DNA of 64,000 nt from Alphaproteobacteria bacterium (GCA_028281925.1 JANQIX010000012.1:1-64000); one strand, 5' to 3'. Shown: positions 8,066 to 18,009, counted from the stretch's first letter. Notes: generated from the sequence alone by a model not told the origin. Numbers and translations are program-made.

Positions 8066-10543
8066 ATGCGGATTTTCGGCTGGATCCTGTCGTCACTGGC
8101 GTTCCTGGCCGTATTGGCCGGGCTGGGCCTCTACGGCGCGTTCGTCTATTACGCCCGCGACCTGCCCGATACCGCACAGCTGGCCGACCATGAGCCGCGC
8201 GTGACGACGCGGCTCTATGCCGATGACGGCCGCATGCTGGCGGAGTATGCCGTGGAGAACCGGCTGTTCGTGCCGGTCGAGGCGATGCCGGAACATGTCC
8301 GCCAGGCCTTCATCTCTGCCGAAGACCAGCATTTCTACGACCACAGCGGGATCGACTTCATCGGCGTCGTGCGCGCAGCGATCACCAATCTCCGCAATGT
8401 CGGCAGCGACCGGCGCCTCGTGGGTGCGTCGACCATTACCCAGCAGGTGGCCAAGAACTTCCTGCTGACCAACGAGGTTTCGTTCGAGCGGAAGATCCGC
8501 GAAGCGATCCTGTCCATGCGTATCGAACGGGCGTTCGACAAGGATGAGATCCTGGAGCTTTACCTGAACGAGATCTATCTCGGCCGGAACTCCTACGGGG
8601 TCGCCGCGGCCGCGCTGAACTACTTCAACAAGTCGCTGCCTGAGCTGACGCTGGCCGAAGCCGCCTATCTGGCCGCGCTGCCCAAGGCGCCCAACAATTA
8701 CCACCCCACGCTACGCCGGGAGCAGGCGATCGATCGGCGCAACTATGTGCTGCAGCGCATGCTGGAAGACGGGGCGATCACGGCTGAAGAGCTGATCGAA
8801 GCGAGTGCCCAGCCGCTGGAGGTCTTTGAGCGCGACGCAACGGAGGTGGTGCAGGCCGACTATTTCGCTGAAGAGGTTCGGCGCGAGCTGCAGCGGCTCT
8901 ATGGCGACGAGATGCTGTATGGCGGTGGGCTGACCGTCCGCACCACCGTTGATCCAAGGCTGCAGGAGATCGCCGACCGGGTGCTGAGGGACGGTCTGAT
9001 CGACTATGACCGGCGTCATGGCTGGCGCGGGCCGGTGTCGCGGCTGGAGAGCTTCGACGGCTGGCCGACGCAGATGGAGGCGCTGGAGGTGCCGGCGGGG
9101 GCGGGTGCCTGGCAGCTGGCGGTCGTATTGGAGATCTATGGCGATGCGGTGCGCGTCGGCTTCGCCGACCGCCAGCAGGGCATGGTTCCTTTCGACGAGA
9201 TGCAGTGGGCTCGCCCGTGGCGGGAGGGTCAGCGCGTGGGCGCGGCTCCGGAATCCGTGGACGATGTCGTGGCGCTGGGCGACGTCGTACTGGTCGAGGC
9301 TGTCGAGGGTTACGAGACCCCGCCGGCGGCCGGGCCAGGCGCGCCTGTTGACGACGCCGGCAACCTGCAGCCGCTGCAGCTCTACAGTCTGCGCCAAATG
9401 CCGGAGATCCAGGGCGCGTTGGTCGCCATGGATCCCCATACCGGCCGCGTGCTGGCGATGAGCGGCGGCTTCAGCTTCGAGATCAGCGAATTCAACCGGG
9501 CCACGCAGGCGCTCAGACAGCCGGGATCGTCGATCAAGCCCTTCGTCTACCTGGCGGCGCTGGAGCTTGACCGCTATCCGGCCATCACGCCCGCGACCTT
9601 GATTTTGGACACGCCTTTGGCCGTGGATCTTGGCCCCGGTGCCGGCTGGTGGCGGCCGGACAATTACGGCCACGACTTCCTCGGCCCGCAGCCGCTGCGC
9701 GTTGGGGTGGAACGGTCGCGCAACATCATGACCGTACGGCTGTTGCTGGAGATCGGGCTGGAGCCGGTGCAGCAGCTGACCCGGACCTTCGGCGTCTATG
9801 AGGAGATGGAGCTGCACTATTCCATGGCGCTGGGGGCCGGAGAGACCACGCCGATGGCCATGACCAACGGCTATGCCATGATCGTGAACGGCGGCCGGCG
9901 CGTGCGGCCGGTCTTCATCGACCGCATCCAGGACCGCCACGGCAGCACGATCTATCCCATAGACCACAACGCGTGCGACGGCTGCCAGGCGGTGCCCTGG
10001 CGAACGCAGGATGCACCGGTGATCCCGGACATGCGCGAACAGGTGGCCGATCCGGCTGCCACCTATCAGATGGTTTCCATCCTGGAGGGCGTGGTCCAGC
10101 GGGGTACCGCTGCGAGGCTCGCGTCCCTCGGGCTGCCGCTGGCGGGCAAGACCGGGACAACGAACGACGCCCGCGACGCCTGGTTCGTCGGCTTCTCGCC
10201 GGATCTCGTCGTCGGCACCTATATCGGCTTCGACACGCCACGTGGTCTCGGCCCTGGCGAAACAGGCGGCCGCAGTGCCGCGCCGATCTTCGGGGCATTC
10301 ATGGCCGAGGCGCTGGAGGGGCAGGACGTGCCACCCTTCCGGATCCCGCCCGATGTCAGCCTTGTGCGCATCAATCCGCGGACCGGCGCGCCGGCGGCGC
10401 CAGGCGAAGCCGCCATTCTGGAGGCCTTCCGCCCGGGCACGGAGCCGACGACGACGTCCATGCTGCTGACGGACCCCGAGCGCGAAGAGGCCTTGATCGA
10501 ATCGACGCTGTCGCCGACGACGGGAACGGGTGGGCTTTACTAA
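8066..10543 (+). CDS. mrcA: Penicillin-binding protein 1A (bifunctional peptidoglycan glycosyltransferase/transpeptidase)
   Basis: An 825-aa class A PBP that polymerises and cross-links peptidoglycan at the outer face of the inner membrane. Residues 1-30 form a single membrane anchor. The GT51 domain (about 50-235) contains SAEDQHFYDHSGID with the catalytic Glu at 86, and GASTITQQVAKN. An OB-like insert (about 330-430) is followed by the transpeptidase domain, with the SxxK motif starting at Ser488 (PGSSIKPF) and KTGTTND at about 695. The ATG at 8066 has AGGAG 5 bases upstream; the same frame extends back to 7850 but overlaps the amidase and has no family-like sequence there. Length suits the PBP1A (Ftsi-independent) family. 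Confidence 0.95.
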   Translation: MRIFGWILSSLAFLAVLAGLGLYGAFVYYARDLPDTAQLADHEPRVTTRLYADDGRMLAEYAVENRLFVPVEAMPEHVRQAFISAEDQHFYDHSGIDFIGVVRAAITNLRNVGSDRRLVGASTITQQVAKNFLLTNEVSFERKIREAILSMRIERAFDKDEILELYLNEIYLGRNSYGVAAAALNYFNKSLPELTLAEAAYLAALPKAPNNYHPTLRREQAIDRRNYVLQRMLEDGAITAEELIEASAQPLEVFERDATEVVQADYFAEEVRRELQRLYGDEMLYGGGLTVRTTVDPRLQEIADRVLRDGLIDYDRRHGWRGPVSRLESFDGWPTQMEALEVPAGAGAWQLAVVLEIYGDAVRVGFADRQQGMVPFDEMQWARPWREGQRVGAAPESVDDVVALGDVVLVEAVEGYETPPAAGPGAPVDDAGNLQPLQLYSLRQMPEIQGALVAMDPHTGRVLAMSGGFSFEISEFNRATQALRQPGSSIKPFVYLAALELDRYPAITPATLILDTPLAVDLGPGAGWWRPDNYGHDFLGPQPLRVGVERSRNIMTVRLLLEIGLEPVQQLTRTFGVYEEMELHYSMALGAGETTPMAMTNGYAMIVNGGRRVRPVFIDRIQDRHGSTIYPIDHNACDGCQAVPWRTQDAPVIPDMREQVADPAATYQMVSILEGVVQRGTAARLASLGLPLAGKTGTTNDARDAWFVGFSPDLVVGTYIGFDTPRGLGPGETGGRSAAPIFGAFMAEALEGQDVPPFRIPPDVSLVRINPRTGAPAAPGEAAILEAFRPGTEPTTTSMLLTDPEREEALIESTLSPTTGTGGLY

Positions 10544-10615
10544 TCGGCGAGGCCACCTTAAACGGATTGGGTGCTGCCCGCTGCGGCACTTTCCTTTGCA
10601 AACAGGGCACAGAGT

Positions 10616-11738
10616 ATGCGTGCGGAAATCCAAGCGGTGGTCGACGGCATTGAGCAGTCGCTGACCCTGCTGAGGAGGTCTCTTTGACCTCGATACGGCA
10701 ACGACGCGGCTGGACGAACTGAACGCGGCTGCGGAAAACCCGTCCCTCTGGGACAATCCCGACGAAGCGCAGAAGGTGCTGAAAGAGCGCAACCGCCTGG
10801 AACAGGCGGTCTCCGGCTTCCGGGAACTGGCCGACAGTTTCGACGACGCCATTACGCTGCACGAACTGGGCGAGACGGAAGACGACGCCGACACGGTCGG
10901 CGAGGCGGAGGCTGCGCTGCAGGCTCTGGTCGGGCGCGTATCGAAGCGCCAGCTGGAAAGCATGCTGTCCGGCGAGGCCGATGCCAACGACTGCTATCTC
11001 GAGGTCAATGCCGGCGCCGGCGGCACGGAGGCCCAGGACTGGGCGGAGATGCTGCTGCGCATGTATGTGCGCTGGGCAGAGGCGCATGGGTACAAGGTCG
11101 GCTGGCTGGAGGAAAGCGCCGGCGAAGAGGCTGGGCTCAAATCGGCGACGGTCGAGATCAAGGGCCCGAACGCCTATGGCTGGCTGAAGAGCGAGACCGG
11201 CGTTCATCGGCTGGTGCGCATCAGCCCTTTCGACAGCCAAGCCCGGCGCCACACCAGCTTCGCATCCGTCTCCATCTCGCCGGTGATCGACGAGAGCATC
11301 GAGATCGAGGTGGAAGAAAAGGATCTGCGCGTCGACACATACCGGGCATCCGGTGCGGGCGGGCAGCACGTCAACAAGACTGACAGCGCCGTGCGGATCA
11401 CCCATGAGCCCTCGGGCATCGTCGTCCAGTGCCAGAACGACCGATCGCAGCACCGCAATCGGGCACAGGCCATGGCCATGCTGCGCGCGCGCCTCTATGA
11501 GGCGGAGCTCAAACGCCGCGAAGAAGAGGCCCAGGCTGCGGCGGATGAGAAGAGCGATATCGGCTGGGGCCACCAGATCCGCAGTTACGTGCTGCAGCCC
11601 TATCAGATGGTGAAGGATCTGCGCACCGGAGTGGAGAAGGGCAACGCCCAGGGCGTGCTGGACGGCGACATCGATGCCTTCCTGGAAGGGGCGCTGGCGG
11701 CGAAGGTGACTGGCGGGCGGACCGACGCGACGCAGTAG
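10616..11738 (+). CDS. prfB: Peptide chain release factor 2, expressed by programmed +1 frameshift
   Basis: Release factor for UGA and UAA stops. Codons 1-23 run from the ATG at 10616 to an in-frame UGA at 10685-10687. The bases AGGAGG-TCT-CTT-TGA-C around that stop are the classic autoregulatory frameshift site: an internal Shine-Dalgarno sequence, a slippery CTT and a poor UGA-C context. Shifting +1 after CTT (next codon GAC at 10686) continues without a break for 350 codons to the TAG at 11736, giving about 373 aa. The second part carries the GGQ loop ([18 protein letters not shown]) and the RF2 stop-recognition region. Low RF2 should raise frameshifting and restore its own level. Standard gene callers would truncate the 5' end. 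Confidence 0.95.
10673..10688 (+). promoter_or_regulatory. prfB programmed frameshift signal
   Basis: AGGAGG (10673-10678) is followed by three bases, then CTT (10682-10684), TGA (10685-10687) and C. Spacing and order match the RF2 recoding element known in E. coli (internal Shine-Dalgarno three bases before CUU-UGA-C). Confidence 0.93.
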
Positions 11739-11770
11739 CGGACGCATTCGCCGTAGCGGACGCATTCACC
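11735..11770. repeat. 18-base tandem duplication over the prfB stop codon
   Basis: gtagcggacgcattcgcc at 11735-11752 is followed directly by gtagcggacgcattcacc at 11753-11770, with one mismatch in 18. The first copy includes the prfB TAG stop. It looks like a recent slippage duplication. Confidence 0.85.
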
Positions 11771-11794
11771 TTGGCGGCGACCCCCAAAACGCAA

Positions 11795-11828
11795 CGCGGC
11801 GGAGATAGCCGAAGCGATCTCCGCCGCG
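11795..11828 (+). terminator. Hairpin after prfB, probable terminator
   Basis: A perfect 12-bp stem (CGCGGCGGAGAT against ATCTCCGCCGCG) with a 10-base loop, 57 bases after the prfB stop. There is no T-run, so termination would have to be of the U-poor kind, or the hairpin may only protect the 3' end. Confidence 0.55.
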
Positions 11829-11938
11829 ATTGGCGCACGTATCTTCCCTAAACCTGAGCCGCGTTTCGCGACGCTGCCCTCAGGTCACTGTCGATCCGCA
11901 TGCGCATCGACGATGCCGAGGGTTCTGTTGTTCGGCGA

Positions 11939-11983
11939 AGCCGTCGCCCGAAATGAAGCGCCCATTGTGCTCGGGCGACGGCT
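11939..11983 (-). terminator. Hairpin after aceA, probable terminator
   Basis: A perfect 13-bp stem (AGCCGTCGCCCGA against TCGGGCGACGGCT) with a 19-base loop, about 70 bases past the aceA stop on the minus strand. No T-run follows on either strand. Confidence 0.5.
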
Positions 11984-12052
11984 CCGTAATACCCGAACCG
12001 GCGCGTCCCCCAACGGCCGGCCCGGGATCCCGTCAGTGTCCCTGATCGGACT

Positions 12053-13327
12053 CTAGAACTGTTCTGCCTCCGTGGAGTCGGCGAGCGCGGTGGTCGCCGA
12101 CTTGCCACCCGACACGGCCATGGACACCGCGTCGAAATAGCCGGTCCCGACCTCGCGCTGATGGCGGGTCGCCGTGTAGCCGAGCGGCTCGGACTCGAAC
12201 TCCGCCTGCTGCAGCTCGGAATAGGCGGCCATCTGCCGTTCCTTGTAGCCCTTGGCCATCATGAACGTGTGATAGTTCAGGCTGTGGAAACCGGCCAAGG
12301 TGATGAACTGGTACTTGAAGCCCATCGCACCCAGTTCCCGCTGGAACTTCGCGATGGTGGCGTCGTCCAGATTGGCCTTCCAGTTGAAGCTGGGCGAGCA
12401 GTTGTAAGCACACATCTTGTTGGGGAAGTCCTTGCGGAGTCCCTCGATAAAGGTGCGGGCCTGGTCCAGGTCGGGGTGGGAGGTTTCCATCCAGATCAGA
12501 TCGGCATAGGGCGCAAAGGCCTTGCCGCGCTCAATGCAGTACTCCATCCGGTTTTCCGGCCGGATGCGGTAGAAGCCTTCTTCCGTCCGGTCGTCCTGGT
12601 CGATGAAGGGATGGTCGCGCTCGTCGACATCGCTGGTGATCAGCTTGGCGCTTTCCGCATCCGTACGCGCGACCAGCACGGTCGGCACATCCATGACGTC
12701 GGCCGCCAACCGTGCTGCGTTCAACACGCGCACGAACGTCTTCATCGGAACCAGCACCTTGCCGCCCAGATGGCCGCACTTCTTCTCCGACGCCAACTGG
12801 TCTTCGAAATGGACGCCGGCGGCACCCGCTTCGATCATCGCCTTCATCAGTTCGAAGGCGTTCAACGGTCCGCCGAAGCCGGCCTCCGCATCGGCCACGA
12901 TCGGGGCCAGCCAATACCGCTCGGCACCGCCTTCGCAGCTTTCCACCTGATCGGCGCGAATAAGCGCCTGGTTGATCCGGCGCACCACCTCCGGCACCGA
13001 GTTGGCGGGGTAGAGGCTTTGGTCGGGATACATTTGGCCGGCCAGATTGGCGTCGGCAGCGACCTGCCAGCCCGAGAGATAAATGCTCTCCAGCCCGGCA
13101 CGGACCATCTGCATGGCCTGGTTGCCCGTGGTGGCGCCTAGCGCGTTGACGAAATCGCGCTCATGAAGCATCGACCACAGCCGTTCAGCGCCCAGCCGGG
13201 CAATCGAATGCTCGATGTGGAAGGACCCGCGCAGCTTCTCGACCTCGGCAGGGGCATAGTCGCGCCGGATGCCGTCGAAACGGCCCTTGCCGTTGCCGCT
13301 GGGGGTACCTGTATCGAGGGGGGACAT
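12053..13327 (-). CDS. aceA: Isocitrate lyase
   Basis: A 424-aa glyoxylate-shunt enzyme that splits isocitrate to succinate and glyoxylate, allowing growth on acetate or fatty acids. The catalytic loop [11 protein letters not shown] is present, as are [27 protein letters not shown] and [10 protein letters not shown]. The ATG at 13327 follows AAGGAG; the frame stays open further upstream but has no family-like sequence. The gene is divergent from an ScfR/RamB-type regulator, whose relatives control acetate and propionate genes. I did not find malate synthase in the window. Confidence 0.96.
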   Translation of the reverse strand: MSPLDTGTPSGNGKGRFDGIRRDYAPAEVEKLRGSFHIEHSIARLGAERLWSMLHERDFVNALGATTGNQAMQMVRAGLESIYLSGWQVAADANLAGQMYPDQSLYPANSVPEVVRRINQALIRADQVESCEGGAERYWLAPIVADAEAGFGGPLNAFELMKAMIEAGAAGVHFEDQLASEKKCGHLGGKVLVPMKTFVRVLNAARLAADVMDVPTVLVARTDAESAKLITSDVDERDHPFIDQDDRTEEGFYRIRPENRMEYCIERGKAFAPYADLIWMETSHPDLDQARTFIEGLRKDFPNKMCAYNCSPSFNWKANLDDATIAKFQRELGAMGFKYQFITLAGFHSLNYHTFMMAKGYKERQMAAYSELQQAEFESEPLGYTATRHQREVGTGYFDAVSMAVSGGKSATTALADSTEAEQF

Positions 13328-13390
13328 GACACTCTCCTTGCCCGCCTGCACTTCGCATATGCGGAAAGCGGCAGGCATCGTTGTCGGCTT

Positions 13391-13526
13391 TGTAAATTCG
13401 AAACAACGTGCAGTCGGCACTCTGGGGGTGTTTCGCAGCCTGGTCAATAGGCTGTTGCTAGTAAAGTCGTAAAACTGTAGCATATTGTAGTGTAATGTTT
13501 GTCGCTTAGAAAATACTGTAAATTCG
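13391..13526. promoter_or_regulatory. Repeated TGTAAATTCG elements in the aceA/regulator divergent promoter
   Basis: The 233-base divergent region holds TGTAAATTCG at 13391-13400 and again at 13517-13526 in the same orientation. The first copy is 64 bases upstream of the aceA start and the second 35 bases upstream of the regulator start. The region is AT-rich against its flanks. I infer that these are candidate operators for the adjacent regulator. Confidence 0.45.
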
Positions 13527-13560
13527 GGCCGCTCCCGTTCCGGATGCCGGAGATCGCACC

Positions 13561-14988
13561 ATGGCGAAGAAATCCATGCTCGGGCCGCGGATCCGCCGCC
13601 TGCGCCGCGAGCATTCGCTGACGCAGGCGGAGATGGCGACCCGTCTGTCGATCTCCGCAAGTTATCTCAACCTTATCGAAAACAACCACCGGCCGGTAAC
13701 CGTCGATCTGCTCTTGCGGTTGGGCCAGTCATTCGACGTCGATCTGCAGAGCTTTGCCGAAGACGATGCAGGCCGTCTGGTCGCCGACCTGAACGAGGTG
13801 TTCAGCGATCCGCTGTTCGCACAGATCGATGTCAAGCGCCACGATCTGAGTGACTTGGCAGGCTCTGTGCCGACAGCAGCGCAGGCGATGATCACGCTCT
13901 ACCGCGCCTATCGCGAGGCCAGAGAGAACCTCGCCCTGTTGTCGGCTCAAGGGGATGGCGGCGCCGCACCGGTCGACAGCCCGCGTACCATGGTGGAGGA
14001 GGTGAGGGACTTCTTCGAGCGTGAGACCAACTATTTCCCGGACCTGGAGACCGCGGCGGAAGAGGTGTGGCAGGCCGGCAAGCTGGATCCCGCCCATCTC
14101 TGGCGCGGGCTGACGGAGTTCCTGGAGCGCGAACTGAACATTCGCGTAAAGACCATGCCGATCGAGGTCATGGGCACGGTGCGCCGCCGCTATGACCGCC
14201 ATGGCCGTCGGCTGCTGATTTCCGAGATGCTGCCGATGCCCAGCCGCACCTTCCATCTCGCTGTCCAGATCGGCCTGATCCGCTATCACGGCCTGATCGA
14301 CAAGTTGACCGAGCAGGCCGGCTTCGTGCTGCCGGAAGCGGCCGATCTGGCGCGGCTGGGTCTCGCCAACCATTTCGCCGCGGCCGTGCTGATGCCCTAT
14401 GACCGCTTCTACCGTGCGGCGACAGCCGTGCGTTACGACATCGACGTGCTGGAGCGCCGGTTCGAGGCGACCTTCGAGCAGGTATGCCACCGGCTGACAA
14501 CGCTGCAGCGGCCGGGCGCAAAGGGCATCCCCTTCTTCATGATCCGCATCGACAATGCCGGCAACGTTTCCAAGCGGTTCAGCGCCACCGGGTTGCACTT
14601 CGCCCGGTTCGGCGGCGCCTGTCCGCGCTGGAATGTGCACGACGCATTCAGCTCACCCAGCCAGATCCACATCCAAGTGTCCGAAATGACGGATGGTGCG
14701 CGGTACTTCTCGGTCGCGCGCACCGTGTCCAAGCCGGGGGCCGGGTACCACCAGCCGGGCCAGACCTTTGCTGTCGCGCTCGGCTGTGAGCTCTCTTACG
14801 CGGCCCAGCTGATCTACGCCGACGGTGTGGACCTGCAGAACGATGACATCGCCGTACCCATCGGCCTGCAGTGCCGCCTCTGCGAGCGCCGCGACTGTGT
14901 GCAGCGGGCGTTCCCGCCCGCCAACCATCCGCTGACACTGGACGAAAGCGTCCGCGGGGCTTCGCCCTATCACTTTGACGCTGAGTGA
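13561..14988 (+). CDS. Short-chain acyl-CoA regulator family transcription factor (ScfR/RamB type)
   Basis: A 475-aa XRE-family regulator. An N-terminal helix-turn-helix (about residues 8-62: [17 protein letters not shown], then [16 protein letters not shown]) is followed by an IrrE-like peptidase-type domain (about 155-330) and a C-terminal DUF2083 region with the cysteine cluster CRLCERRDC. This architecture belongs to regulators of glyoxylate-shunt and methylcitrate genes such as RamB. The HExxH metal motif expected in an active IrrE peptidase is not evident, so the middle domain is probably a sensor. Its divergent pairing with isocitrate lyase supports control of aceA, with an acyl-CoA as the likely signal. 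Confidence 0.88.
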   Translation: MAKKSMLGPRIRRLRREHSLTQAEMATRLSISASYLNLIENNHRPVTVDLLLRLGQSFDVDLQSFAEDDAGRLVADLNEVFSDPLFAQIDVKRHDLSDLAGSVPTAAQAMITLYRAYREARENLALLSAQGDGGAAPVDSPRTMVEEVRDFFERETNYFPDLETAAEEVWQAGKLDPAHLWRGLTEFLERELNIRVKTMPIEVMGTVRRRYDRHGRRLLISEMLPMPSRTFHLAVQIGLIRYHGLIDKLTEQAGFVLPEAADLARLGLANHFAAAVLMPYDRFYRAATAVRYDIDVLERRFEATFEQVCHRLTTLQRPGAKGIPFFMIRIDNAGNVSKRFSATGLHFARFGGACPRWNVHDAFSSPSQIHIQVSEMTDGARYFSVARTVSKPGAGYHQPGQTFAVALGCELSYAAQLIYADGVDLQNDDIAVPIGLQCRLCERRDCVQRAFPPANHPLTLDESVRGASPYHFDAE

Positions 14989-14997
14989 GGGCGGGGC

Positions 14998-16395
14998 TCA
15001 GGCGGCGCCAATTAGGGACCGTGCCTCCCGCTCAATCCAAACCTGCGTATCGTCCAGGGCCGCCGCGACGGCATCGACCAGCGCGTCGATCTCATCGGGT
15101 TTGATGATCAGCGGTGGGCAGAAGGCGATCGTGTCGCCCAGATTTCGTACGATCGCGCCGTGGGCGATGGCCCGTTGGGCGGCATGGGCCGCGACCTTGC
15201 CGACGGGGTCGAAGGGACGGCGGGTCGGCTTGTCTGCCACCAGTTCGATGGCGCCGATCAGCCCGATGCCGCGGGCTTCGCCGACCAGCGGATGATCGCC
15301 GAGGGCGGTGAGGCGCGCCTGCAGATGCGGCCCCACTTCGGCGACATGGTCGAGGATCCGGCGTTCCTCATAGATCTTCACTGTCTCAAGCGCCACGGCG
15401 GCCGAGACGGGGTGGCCGCCATAGGTGTAGCCGTGGCCCAACATGCCAACAGCCGAGGAGTTGTCCGCAAGCGCTTGGTAGATCTCGTCACTCAGCAGCA
15501 GTGCCGAGATGGGCAGGTAGGCCGAAGACAGGGCCTTGGCCACCGTCATCATGTCGGGGGTGATGCCGAAGGTCTCGCAGCCGAACATCTTGCCGGTGCG
15601 CCCGAAACCGCAGATCACCTCGTCGGCAACGACCAGAACGTCATGGCGCCGGCAGACCTCCTGCACGCGGGCCCAATAGCCCGCCGGGGGCACGATCACG
15701 CCACCGGCGCCCATCACCGGCTCGCCGATGAAGGCGGCGACCGTGTCCGGCCCTTCGCGCAGGATCAGCGCCTCCAGCTCCGCCGCCATGCGTGCGGCAA
15801 AGGCCTCTTCGGTCTCGCCGGGCTCTGCATTGCGGTAGTGATGCGGGCAGGGTGCGTGAAGGATGTTGGCGATCGGCAGGTCGAAATCGCGATGCAGATG
15901 CGGCAGGCCGGTCAGGCTGGCAGCGGCGACCGTGACGCCGTGATACCCCTTCACGCGGCTGATGATCTTCTTCTTCTGCGGCCGGCCGCGGGCGTTGTTA
16001 TAGTACCAGACCAGCTTGACCGCGGTGTCCACCGCTTCCGATCCGGAGGTGGAAAACAGAACCTTGCTTAGGCTTTGCGGCGCGATTGCCAGCAGCCGCT
16101 CCGCCAATTCGATCGACGGCGGGTGCGCGCGATGGGCAAAGCCGTGGTAGTAGGGCAGGCGGCGCATCTGCTCCGCCGCAGCCTGCACCAGCCGTTCCTC
16201 GCCGAACCCAAGCGACGTACACCACAGGCCCGCCAGCCCCTCGATGTACCGGTTGCCGGCATCGTCATAGACGTACACGCCGTCGCCATGGGTGATGATG
16301 AACGGGCCCTGCTGCTCGTGCCGGCGGGCGTCGGTGTAGGGATGCAGCTGATAGGCTATGTCCCGCGCTGCGGCGGAATTCGGGGCGTGGGTCAT
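14998..16395 (-). CDS. Class III aminotransferase (omega-amino acid:pyruvate type)
   Basis: A 465-aa PLP enzyme of the subgroup acting on omega-amines or beta-amino acids. It shows GLWCTSLGFG, FSTSGSEAVDTAVKLV, GYHGVTVAAASLTG, and VVADEVICGFGRTG, whose Asp contacts the PLP pyridine. The Schiff-base Lys is in TVAKALSSAYLPI, and GHGYTYGGHPVSAAVAL follows. The ATG at 16395 gives a family-like N-terminus (MTHAPNSAAARD); the frame runs further up to 16509 into the end of hpnR and is not family-like there. It converges with the regulator gene, whose stop is 9 bases away. The specific amine donor (putrescine, taurine, beta-alanine) cannot be decided. Confidence 0.85.
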   Translation of the reverse strand: MTHAPNSAAARDIAYQLHPYTDARRHEQQGPFIITHGDGVYVYDDAGNRYIEGLAGLWCTSLGFGEERLVQAAAEQMRRLPYYHGFAHRAHPPSIELAERLLAIAPQSLSKVLFSTSGSEAVDTAVKLVWYYNNARGRPQKKKIISRVKGYHGVTVAAASLTGLPHLHRDFDLPIANILHAPCPHHYRNAEPGETEEAFAARMAAELEALILREGPDTVAAFIGEPVMGAGGVIVPPAGYWARVQEVCRRHDVLVVADEVICGFGRTGKMFGCETFGITPDMMTVAKALSSAYLPISALLLSDEIYQALADNSSAVGMLGHGYTYGGHPVSAAVALETVKIYEERRILDHVAEVGPHLQARLTALGDHPLVGEARGIGLIGAIELVADKPTRRPFDPVGKVAAHAAQRAIAHGAIVRNLGDTIAFCPPLIIKPDEIDALVDAVAAALDDTQVWIEREARSLIGAA

Positions 16396-16432
16396 ACCCT
16401 GAGTGGCGTGCTGTGGAAGGCGGGGCGCCGCA

Positions 16433-17977
16433 TCACAAGCTGGCCCCCATGCGCGTTGATTCGACGAAATGTTCCGTCTGGTCGTCGATCGCGCGGCTCG
16501 ACCGTCCACGCGCGTTGTGAATATAGAGGCCCTTAGCGTTCACCTTTTCACTCGCCGGCGGCGGCGGCGTCATTTCGTACTGCACCGGCCGGCGGTGGTC
16601 CGCCAGCAGCAGCTCGGGGTTGTAAACTTTGTTGAATTTCCAAAGCATGTTCACGAAGTTCGTCTGCCCCTTCAGCAACAGCTTGCTGGCCAGCTTCGCC
16701 GTGCCCTTCAGCGCCGTCCAGCCCAGATGCTTGCGGTTCAGCACCTGCTGGGTCCGCACCAGCTCGGCATAGAACTCCTCAAGCGGCAGCTTGGTCGGCA
16801 GCACGGCGTGCTGAATGTCGAACAGACGGTAGTCGCGCGTGGTCAGGCGCCGCGCTTCGGTATGCCAGGTCTCGGTGCCCGGATAGGGCGTGTTGATGCT
16901 GAGATTGACGATCTCCGGGATTTCCATGCACCACTCGCGCACGATGCGGAAGCGCTCATGGTCCCAATCGGGATCGGCGATGATGTTAATGGCGACGGCC
17001 ATCCCAAGCGAGCGCGCGAATTCCAGCGCCTCGAAGTTCTGGCCCAGCGGGATGCGCTTGCGGAACTTCTTCAGTCCCTCGTCATCAATCGCCTCGATGC
17101 CGAGGAACATGTACTGCACGCCGAGCTTGCGCCAGAACCGGAAGACCTCTTTGTGGCGCAGCAGCACATCGCCGCGGGTCTCCAGGTAATACTGCTTCTT
17201 GATGCCCTTGCTGGCGATCGCCTCGCCGATCGCCATGCCGTGCTCGTCATGGATGAAGGCGACGTCGTCGACGATGAAGATCCCCGGCTCCTCGATGCGC
17301 GACAGGTCTTCGATCACGTGCTCTGGCGTCATTGTGCGATAGCTGCGGCCGTAGAAGGTCCAGGCGCTGCAGAAGGCGCAGTCCCAGGGGCAGCCGCGCG
17401 AGAACTCGATGGAAGCACAGGGGTCCAGCACGCCGATGAAGTATTTGCGCCGGTGACGCACCAGGTCGCGCGCCGGGTGCAGGTCGTCCAGGCTGTGGAC
17501 GAAGCGCGGCGGCGGGCCTTCGCCGTCCAAGGTCACCGCGCCGGCGACCTTTGAGACGGCGGCGCGATCATGCTCCGCGGCCAGCAGCAGATTGGCGATC
17601 GTGGCTTCGCCTTCGCCTTTCAGCACACAGTCGATCGCACCGTTGCCGTGCTCGAGGAACTCGTGCGCCGTGAACGAGGCACTGTGCCCGCCGACGAAGA
17701 TGAAGCAGTGCGGCAGGTCCAGCTTCGTGGCCTTCGAGAGATCGACGATCTCCGGCACATTGGCGAGATAGTTGCACGAGAACGCGATGGCATCCGGCTG
17801 GAAGTCGCGGACCAGCTTGAAATAGGCCTTGTGGCTCTCGACCTGCAGGTCGATCAGCCGCACCTCATGCCCGGCGCGGCGCGCCGCTTCGGCCACAAGC
17901 TCCAGGCCCAGGGGCTCCAGGCGCAGGAAGATCTTGGTGTACATCAGCGGTCCGGGATGGACGCATAGCAGCTTCAT
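16433..17977 (-). CDS. hpnR: Hopanoid C-3 methylase (B12-binding radical SAM protein)
   Basis: A 514-aa class B radical SAM methylase that adds a methyl group to C-3 of the hopanoid A ring. The N-terminal B12-binding-like domain (1-150) begins MKLLCVHPGPLMYTKIFLRL; the radical SAM core has the Fe-S triad CPWDCAFC (about residue 197). A C-terminal region of about 130 residues completes the usual length. The opening sequence and length match the HpnR family as I know it. No squalene-hopene cyclase or other hpn gene is in the window, so it sits apart from the hopanoid cluster. The start at 17977 has no strong ribosome-binding site but the N-terminus is family-like. Confidence 0.88.
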   Translation of the reverse strand: MKLLCVHPGPLMYTKIFLRLEPLGLELVAEAARRAGHEVRLIDLQVESHKAYFKLVRDFQPDAIAFSCNYLANVPEIVDLSKATKLDLPHCFIFVGGHSASFTAHEFLEHGNGAIDCVLKGEGEATIANLLLAAEHDRAAVSKVAGAVTLDGEGPPPRFVHSLDDLHPARDLVRHRRKYFIGVLDPCASIEFSRGCPWDCAFCSAWTFYGRSYRTMTPEHVIEDLSRIEEPGIFIVDDVAFIHDEHGMAIGEAIASKGIKKQYYLETRGDVLLRHKEVFRFWRKLGVQYMFLGIEAIDDEGLKKFRKRIPLGQNFEALEFARSLGMAVAINIIADPDWDHERFRIVREWCMEIPEIVNLSINTPYPGTETWHTEARRLTTRDYRLFDIQHAVLPTKLPLEEFYAELVRTQQVLNRKHLGWTALKGTAKLASKLLLKGQTNFVNMLWKFNKVYNPELLLADHRRPVQYEMTPPPPASEKVNAKGLYIHNARGRSSRAIDDQTEHFVESTRMGASL

Positions 17978-18009
17978 CGGCCTGGCGCTCCTGACCCAGC
18001 GGGTGGTCT

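Larger units (their letters stand above)
11739..12052. other. Convergent intergenic region between prfB and aceA
   Basis: 314 bases without a supported gene. It holds the second tandem copy described above and two strong hairpins, one near each gene end, and nothing else I can identify. Confidence 0.7.

Noticed and set aside
10685..10687. prfB as a pseudogene or sequencing error because of an in-frame TGA
   Set aside because: The stop lies exactly within a complete RF2 frameshift element, with Shine-Dalgarno, CTT and TGA-C correctly spaced.
8711..10987. Minus-strand frame of 758 codons opposite PBP1A and prfB
   Set aside because: Composition is that of an antisense shadow, and both opposite genes have complete catalytic motifs.
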